Positions 1 through 5,036 of a DNA stretch of 5,036 nt are shown here, piece after piece. The notes under the pieces are model-generated. The model saw only the letters and a list, made by a program, of their open reading frames with translations. It made no database searches and was not told the DNA's origin. The stretch spans positions 1 through 5,036 of the forward strand of contig DATADC010000203.1 of the NCBI GenBank assembly GCA_036258735.1. Direction: 5' to 3'. The position numbers and the translations under genes were made by a program. The stretch's first letter is position 1. Each line of letters starts with the position of its first letter. The DNA is from JAPSGM01 sp036258735 (lineage in GTDB: Bacteria; Chloroflexota; Limnocylindria; QHBO01).

Positions 1-109
1 CATACTCGTTGCGCCGCCGCGCGTAGGCGGGCCGTGGCTGTTGGCGGCGCTGACCATCCTGGCGGCGGCGCGGCCGGTTACGGCGCGGCGGGCGCCCCTC
101 GTCGCTCAT
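1..109 (-). CDS. N-terminus of an unidentified gene with a very basic start (runs off the left edge)
   Basis: I do not recognise this gene; only 36 codons are inside the window. The protein begins MSDEGRPPRRNRPRRRQDGQ and continues with Arg, Gln and Pro-rich sequence to the edge. This is a strongly basic, probably disordered N-terminal extension, as found before nucleic-acid-binding or membrane-anchored domains, but nothing specific can be named. The start is supported by an AGGA Shine-Dalgarno-like run a few bases upstream (about 115-119), by being the only ATG after an in-frame stop at 233-235, by mostly G or C third positions, and by having the same direction as pyrG and the zincin gene. 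The ATG shares an ATGA with the stop of a possible leader ORF (106-138). The competing reading is a plus-strand C-terminus ending at 142, which I consider less likely. Confidence 0.45.
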   Translation of the reverse strand, partial: MSDEGRPPRRNRPRRRQDGQRRQQPRPAYARRRNEY

Positions 110-138
110 CGCGCTTCCTGCTTCCAGCAGTGCTTCAT
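106..138 (-). CDS. Possible 10-codon leader ORF coupled to the next gene
   Basis: A short reading frame encoding MKHCWKQEAR starts at 138. Its TGA (106-108) overlaps the ATG at 107-109 of the following gene as ATGA. A GAGGT run lies about 10 bases before its ATG. The arrangement would couple translation of the downstream gene to this peptide, either as a leader peptide or simply as a reinitiation device. It is so short that chance occurrence is quite possible. The Cys, Trp and His residues do not form the repeated run of one amino acid that classical attenuators use. Confidence 0.2.
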   Translation of the reverse strand: MKHCWKQEAR

Positions 139-308
139 GTGAGGGTGGACCTCGAGCGGTGATTGGGCTGGTGTCGGCAGCGGTCGCCAGTCCAGGCCGG
201 ACGGGACGTTCCGGGGATCCGACGGAGCTGCCTCACCGGTGAAGCGGCGCGGGCCGTGCGTTCCGGAAAGGTTGCTCGCTCAGTGGGATGACGGGCGTCC
301 GGGAGCAG
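110..308. other. Intergenic gap with no recognised promoter or terminator
   Basis: These 199 bases lie between the stop of the zincin gene and the start of the edge gene. All three minus-strand frames carry a TGA and no convincing gene is seen. The stretch 81-354 contains no TA dinucleotide at all, so no TANNNT-type -10 element exists on either strand. I found no GC hairpin followed by a T-run. The octamer CGTTCCGG occurs twice, at 207-214 and 259-266, the second within the palindrome TTCCGGAA (261-268). Read-through transcription from the pyrG direction into the edge gene is the simplest explanation. Confidence 0.5.
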
Positions 309-1879
309 TCAGACCTTGCGGGTTCCAGCTCTCGTGGTGATGTTGGGCCCGCCGTATCCGCTCATCTCGCCGATGAGCTGCGTCCGAATCTGACGCAGGA
401 CCGGTCGCCAGTCGAGACGATCATAACCGAGATGCGCAACCACGTCCTGCGCATTCCACTCCTGCCCGCGCGACCAGCTGCGGCGCAGCGTGTCGCCGGC
501 CTGCGGCGATCGCCACCACGCCGCGCCGTGGTTGGCCTGCAGCCAGGCCGATAACGAGCCCTGCAGCATCATGGCGCGGATGTAGCGCGCGACGTACAGG
601 TTATCGTCAGTCTCGGCCAGGTAGTTCTCTGAAGCCGCGATGACGCCCAGGGACGTTTCCACCATCCCGGCGTACTGCTCGCGCGCGATGGCCGGGTCGG
701 TGCCGGCGTGCAGGTCCAGCTGGTAGATAAGGCCGGCGGCCTGCGAGCGCATCTGCGCGAGCTGCCAGAACGCGTTGAAATCGGCGAACGCCAGCGCCTC
801 GCCCTCGGGCATGCCGACCTGCTCCGTTAGCCAGGCCGGCTCGCCGACCAGCAGCTCGAAGAGCGCGCCGTAGCCCTCGGTCAGGCTGTCGTCGCCCGCG
901 CGCCGGAAGGCGACCGGCAGGTCCGGCGCCACGTGGGCGAAGTGTTCCGCGTGGCCGGCCTGGTGCATGACCGCGGCGTAGTCGTCCCACCCACCGCGCG
1001 GCTGGATGACGAGGCGGATGTCGTCGGGCACCCTCACGGGAGCGCAGAAGGCGCGCGGTGACTTGCGGTCGCGGTGCTCCACGTCCAGCTGGATGGCCGC
1101 CTGCGCGTCGAGGTCGATTCCCAGGCCGGCCAGCGTGCCGCGCAGCGCCGGCAGCATGCCACGCGCCGGGAACCAGCCGTCCCAGCCCCCGCCGCGCAGG
1201 ATGCGGGCGAGGTCGACGCGGGACGCGTCGCCCTGCTCGATGTCCAGCTCGGCCAGGTAGCGTCGCAGGGCGGCGAAGTACACCGTCTCCGAGTCGAGCA
1301 GGAAGGCCCGCTGCTGCGCCGCCAGGGCCTGCGGCTCGAAGCCGCCGACCTGGGCCACCATGTCGGGCACGTCACGGTAGCCGAGGGCCTGGACCGCCGC
1401 CACGGCTCGGGCGAGGCGCTCCTGGCGCAGCGGGTTGATGGCCTCCACCGCCTCGTAGTAGGACGCGGCCAGGGCGTTGCGCTCGGCGCGGTGTGGCATG
1501 TCGGCCGCGCGGTTCCAGACGGCGCGGTACGGGATGCGCTCTCCGCGCCACATCACGATGGCCGTCGACTCGGCGGTCGAGATGCGCTCCGACAGCCCCG
1601 CCACCGCGGAGGCCAGGTGCTGGTCCAGGGCGAACCAGAGCAACGCTCGCGCCTGGGGAGCCTCGTCGCCGTCGCCCGACGCGGCGCGTCGCAACCGCTC
1701 GATGGCGCGCGGCTCGAAGAGGCCGGCGTGTTCGGCGTAGATCGCCTCCAGCCCCATCTCGTCCGCCAGGCCCGCCATCTGGCGGTAGGTGGCCTCGTTG
1801 ACCTGCGCCGCAAAGCGGTCGAGCTGCTCGCCGTACGCCGCGAGGTCGAGGGCGGGCGCAGCCTTCCGCGTACGCGTCG

Positions 1880-1883
<4 letters not shown>
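309..1883 (-). CDS. M3-like zincin peptidase homologue with HQAGH in place of HExxH (probable pseudo-peptidase)
   Basis: The 524-residue protein resembles M3-family oligoendopeptidases, which are cytosolic, largely helical zinc enzymes that cleave short peptides. The N-terminal two thirds are helical and charged, with no signal peptide. The metal site is at residues 307-311, HQAGH, followed by Glu336 in a TEGYGALFE segment. The second His and that Glu are 25 residues apart, the spacing known for M3 enzymes such as thimet oligopeptidase. Zinc ligands H307, H311 and E336 are therefore present, but the catalytic general-base Glu is Gln308 (codon CAG). By known zincin chemistry this should abolish or greatly weaken hydrolysis. 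The C-terminal part (about 430-500) has the YIRAMMLQ and AWW segments of a helical end domain. The ATG at 1883 overlaps the pyrG stop as ATGA and has no Shine-Dalgarno, so reinitiation after pyrG is likely. An in-frame stop at 1914-1916 rules out a longer start. The peptide substrate or binding partner is unknown. Confidence 0.8.
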
Positions 1884-3613
<1,730 letters not shown>

Positions 3614-3622
3614 AGCTCAGCT

Positions 3623-3628
3623 ACCTCT
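3623..3628 (-). promoter_or_regulatory. Ribosome binding site of pyrG
   Basis: AGAGGT on the minus strand lies 9 bases before the pyrG ATG (3611-3613). The sequence between them forms part of an 11-base inverted repeat, TAGCTGAGCTA (3613-3623), that reaches the A of the start codon. It could weakly pair in the mRNA, but the stem is only about four base pairs. Confidence 0.6.
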
Positions 3629-3633
3629 AGCGC

Positions 3634-3680
3634 GTGACTGGGCGTCCCGGAAAGGCGGGCACACGCAAGCGGGGCGTCAC
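3634..3680 (-). promoter_or_regulatory. Possible stem-loop in the pyrG leader
   Basis: GTGAC at 3634-3638 and GTCAC at 3676-3680 are perfect inverted repeats enclosing a GC-rich segment in the stretch expected to be the pyrG 5' leader. The outer stem is five base pairs, and inner pairing of C-rich against G-rich runs is possible but irregular. Known pyrG genes in Gram-positive bacteria are controlled by CTP-sensitive leader attenuation. Nothing here matches that system closely, and there is no T-run that would make this an intrinsic terminator. Confidence 0.2.
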
Positions 3681-3697
3681 TTCCAACTCGGGATATC

Positions 3698-3703
3698 AGT
3701 GTA
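3698..3703 (-). promoter_or_regulatory. Candidate -10 box for pyrG
   Basis: Minus-strand TACACT fits the TANNNT -10 consensus and sits in the least GC-rich patch of the intergenic region, about 85 bases before the pyrG ATG. Transcription would begin near 3689-3692, within or beside a CCC run. No TTGACA-like -35 hexamer lies at 15-19 bases upstream, which lowers confidence. Confidence 0.3.
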
Positions 3704-3772
3704 GCGCATCCGGGCACCGGCCGAGCCGATCCGGCCTCGCGCGTCGCCGGTGGAGCCGCCAAACCGCCGAGG

Positions 3773-3955
3773 TTAGCGGCCGGTCCAGCTCCGTCGTGCG
3801 CCGTGGGCCGCAACCGGCACGGGCTGCCGGCTGCCGACCAGGCCCAGCCGAGGGTGCCATAGCAGCTCTCGCTGGAGGCGCAGGTGCTGCTCGATCCGCT
3901 GCCTGAGCGCTCGCACTGCCCGGCCGCGTCCAGCGCGACTGCTCTTCACGTCCAT
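3773..3955 (-). CDS. Possible small hypothetical protein (60 aa) in the divergent gap
   Basis: I do not recognise this protein. The frame runs from ATG at 3955 to TAA at 3773; an ATG at 3973 would add six residues. It begins MDVKSSRAGRGRAVRALRQR and continues through an amphipathic helical stretch (IEQHLRLQRELLWHPRLGLV), ending in a basic tail. The total is small, basic and without a membrane span. Third positions are mostly G or C but less consistently than in pyrG, and there is no clear ribosome site. It ends 159 bases before pyrG on the same strand. A longer version starting at 4123 would run antisense through the UbiA gene and is not credible. It may be a real short gene, a decayed gene or chance in GC-rich DNA. 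Confidence 0.25.
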   Translation of the reverse strand: MDVKSSRAGRGRAVRALRQRIEQHLRLQRELLWHPRLGLVGSRQPVPVAAHGARRSWTGR

Positions 3956-3994
3956 GGGCGACTCAACGTGCATGCTTCGTGCCAGCTGCCCACC

Positions 3995-4000
3995 TAGCAT
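3995..4000 (+). promoter_or_regulatory. -10 box for leaderless transcription of the UbiA gene
   Basis: TAGCAT matches the TANNNT -10 pattern and ends exactly six bases before the A of the ATG at 4007, so transcription would start at or next to the start codon. There is no Shine-Dalgarno. An in-frame TAG at 3995-3997 rules out any earlier start, which supports a leaderless mRNA. No clear -35 hexamer is visible, as is common for this promoter class in GC-rich bacteria. Confidence 0.5.
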
Positions 4001-4006
4001 GGCCCG

Positions 4007-4837
4007 ATGCGGGCCGTCTCCTTCGCCTGGGCCGGCGTACGACTCGTCCACCCGGCTCCGACGCTGGCCGTCACCGCCCTGTCGGCTGCGCTGGGGGCGG
4101 TGCTGCTGTCGCAGGCCGGCCAAGCGCTCGGGAGCCGATGGTGGCTGACGGTGGCTGCCGTGCTCGGCTCCCAGGTCTTCACCGGCGCCGTCAACGACGT
4201 GGTCGACCGATCCCGGGACGCGGCGGCCGGGCGGCTGGAGAAGCCCCTCGCGGCGGGTGAGCTGAGCCTCGACGCGGCGCTCTGGATCGCGTCCGCGGGC
4301 CTGGGGCTCCAGCTGGCGGCATCGCTCCAGCTCGGCGCGGCGGCCCTGCTCCTCGGCGCGGGCGCGACCGCGTCGGGGCTCGCATACAACCTGTGGCTGT
4401 CACGCAGCCCGCTATCGGTGGTGCCCTACCTCGTCAGCTTCGGTTTGCTGCCGCTGTGGGTGGCGGCCGGTGTGGGGGCGTCTCTCGAACGCGTGGCGCC
4501 GGCGGTGCCCCTGGTGGCGCCCTTCGCCGCGGCCGCGCACCTGGCCAACGTGACGCGCGACTATGCCGGCGACCTCGCGCTCGGGTCGCGGAACCTCGCG
4601 CAGGTCCTTGGTCCGCGCGCCTCCGTGTGGCTCTCCTACGCCATCGCCCTCGCGGTCGGGGCCGGGGTCGGCGTGGCGTTGGTGCTTGGTGGGCGGGGCA
4701 ATCCCGCGGTCATCGGGCTCGGCCTGCTTGGCCTGGCCGCCGTTGCGCAGGGCGCGGGCAGCGCGAGCCGGCTCTGGTACGGGATCCTGGTGGCGGCCTT
4801 CGCGTGGTGCGCCGCGTGGGCGCTCAGCACCGGGTGA
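4007..4837 (+). CDS. UbiA-family membrane prenyltransferase
   Basis: The 276-residue integral membrane protein belongs to the UbiA superfamily, which transfers an isoprenoid chain from a prenyl diphosphate to an acceptor such as 4-hydroxybenzoate, a naphthoate, homogentisate, chlorophyllide or a lipid head group. The two Mg-diphosphate motifs are intact: NDVVDRSRD at 63-71 (D64, D67, D71) and NVTRDYAGD at 181-189 (D185, D189), the latter followed by the usual small-residue turn and SRNLA. The EKPLAAGELS segment after the first motif and the AYNLWLSRSP loop near 126-135 are also typical. About eight or nine hydrophobic segments cover most of the chain, and the length is near the family norm of 280-300. 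There is no cleavable signal. The acceptor cannot be assigned: no quinone or carotenoid genes are adjacent. Its stop lies 3 bases from that of the convergent small gene. Confidence 0.9.
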   Translation: MRAVSFAWAGVRLVHPAPTLAVTALSAALGAVLLSQAGQALGSRWWLTVAAVLGSQVFTGAVNDVVDRSRDAAAGRLEKPLAAGELSLDAALWIASAGLGLQLAASLQLGAAALLLGAGATASGLAYNLWLSRSPLSVVPYLVSFGLLPLWVAAGVGASLERVAPAVPLVAPFAAAAHLANVTRDYAGDLALGSRNLAQVLGPRASVWLSYAIALAVGAGVGVALVLGGRGNPAVIGLGLLGLAAVAQGAGSASRLWYGILVAAFAWCAAWALSTG

Positions 4838-4840
4838 GGG

Positions 4841-4993
4841 TCAGACGGTGTCCTCGATCTCCAGCTCGTCGTCCTCCGCCTCCTCGGTCAGCTTCAGCCA
4901 CACGAACAGGCCGGCGAGGATGGTGAGCGGGATGACGATGAGCGCGGCCAGGAGCGCTCCGATGCTGATGAGCACGACCTTGAGTGCCTTCAT
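4841..4993 (-). CDS. Small single-span membrane protein with acidic tail (50 aa)
   Basis: I do not recognise a family. The protein begins MKALKVVLISIGALLAALIV. One long hydrophobic segment spans about residues 6-33, and an acidic C-terminus (37-48, EEAEDDELEIED) follows. Lys2, Lys5 and Lys34 flank the membrane span, so its orientation is ambiguous. A strong Shine-Dalgarno, AGGGGAGG at 5001-5008, lies 7 bases before the ATG. This and the clean segregation of hydrophobic and acidic codons argue for a real gene. The frame is open upstream to the window edge but has no other ATG or GTG. The start overlaps, as ATGA, the apparent stop of an upstream gene, so it is probably the last gene of an operon entering from the right. 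Likely roles for such proteins are as a small subunit or regulator of a membrane complex, but none can be assigned. Confidence 0.75.
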   Translation of the reverse strand: MKALKVVLISIGALLAALIVIPLTILAGLFVWLKLTEEAEDDELEIEDTV

Positions 4994-5036
4994 TGGCGGG
5001 CCTCCCCTGATGGTGCCTCGGCGGTTGCCGCCGCCG
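4990..5036 (-). CDS. C-terminal tail of an upstream gene (runs in from the right edge)
   Basis: Only 14 codons are visible, reading AAATAEAPSGEARQ before a TGA at 4990-4992. The TGA shares an ATGA with the start of the 50-residue membrane protein. Ala, Glu and Pro-rich tails are typical of protein C-termini in GC-rich genomes, and the pyrG product here ends in a similar way. The same strand and the tight overlap suggest an operon. No function can be inferred from so little sequence. Confidence 0.4.
   Translation of the reverse strand, partial: AAATAEAPSGEARQ
5001..5008 (-). promoter_or_regulatory. Strong ribosome binding site of the 50-residue membrane protein
   Basis: AGGGGAGG on the minus strand, 7 bases before the ATG at 4991-4993, is the strongest Shine-Dalgarno seen in this window. 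It decides the start of the small gene, because the frame is open upstream. Confidence 0.7.

Larger units (their letters stand above)
3614..4006. other. Divergent intergenic region between pyrG and the UbiA gene
   Basis: This 393-base stretch separates the divergent starts of pyrG (minus) and the prenyltransferase (plus). It is likely to hold promoters for both. It contains a -10-like TACACT for pyrG (3698-3703), a 47-base segment bounded by GTGAC and GTCAC (3634-3680) in the presumed pyrG leader, a possible 60-codon minus-strand ORF (3773-3955), and a TAGCAT box (3995-4000) immediately before the UbiA start. No tRNA, terminator or mobile-element end was recognised. Confidence 0.6.

Noticed and set aside
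2..142. Plus-strand frame that could be the C-terminus of a membrane protein (contains GPWLLAALTILAAARPV)
   Set aside because: It ends in an atypical Cys/Gln run (ASCFQQCFM) overlapping the ribosome site of the minus-strand start at 109. The minus-strand reading has a Shine-Dalgarno and agrees with neighbouring gene direction. It cannot be fully excluded.
143..151. GGGTGGACC resembling part of a T-box antiterminator on the plus strand
   Set aside because: The rest of the T-box consensus and the specifier stems are missing, and no plus-strand aminoacyl-tRNA or amino-acid gene follows.
261..308. Search for an intrinsic terminator just after the zincin stop
   Set aside because: The only pairing found is a weak TGCTC/GAGCA with a loop of about 25 bases and no proper T-tract.
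4393..4926. Plus-strand frame through the UbiA gene and the small membrane gene
   Set aside because: The Arg/Gly-rich translation is typical of a shifted frame; the UbiA frame has both diphosphate-binding motifs intact.
5019..5033. Perfect hairpin CGGCGG-TTG-CCGCCG as a terminator
   Set aside because: There is no T-run, and the sequence is explained by Ala and Pro-type codons of the presumed upstream gene.

Overview
This is a very GC-rich bacterial chromosomal window holding ordinary housekeeping genes plus several small or partial genes. High G/C at third codon positions, short gaps, ATGA stop/start overlaps, weak Shine-Dalgarno use and one apparent leaderless start fit an Actinomycetota or Chloroflexota lineage. 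I lean to a Chloroflexota-like environmental bacterium, but this is inference. I see no mobile element, CRISPR array, tRNA or rRNA.

Layout. Reading down the minus strand from about 3.7 kb, pyrG (CTP synthase, 1880-3613) is followed with a 4-base ATGA overlap by a 524-residue M3-like zincin (309-1883). Its metal-site motif is HQAGH instead of HExxH, so it looks like a catalytically altered or dead peptidase. Past a 199-base gap, another minus-strand gene appears to start at 109 and run off the left edge. It may be preceded by a 10-codon leader ORF that also ends in an ATGA overlap.

On the other side of a 393-base divergent intergenic region (3614-4006), a UbiA-family membrane prenyltransferase (4007-4837) runs on the plus strand. 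It is probably translated from a leaderless mRNA. It meets, tail to tail with only 3 bases between stop codons, a 50-residue single-span membrane protein on the minus strand (4841-4993). That small gene overlaps by ATGA what looks like the C-terminal tail of a further minus-strand gene at the right edge.

How the genes work together. pyrG supplies CTP from UTP. The coupled zincin-like protein has no known link to pyrimidine metabolism, so the overlap is the main hint that the two are co-expressed. The UbiA protein would prenylate an aromatic or other acceptor for a quinone or membrane lipid, but the substrate cannot be read from the sequence. No strong candidate for a wholly new system is visible. 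The most interesting observations are the conserved-looking metal site with a Glu-to-Gln change, the unlisted 50-residue membrane protein, and the chain of ATGA couplings.
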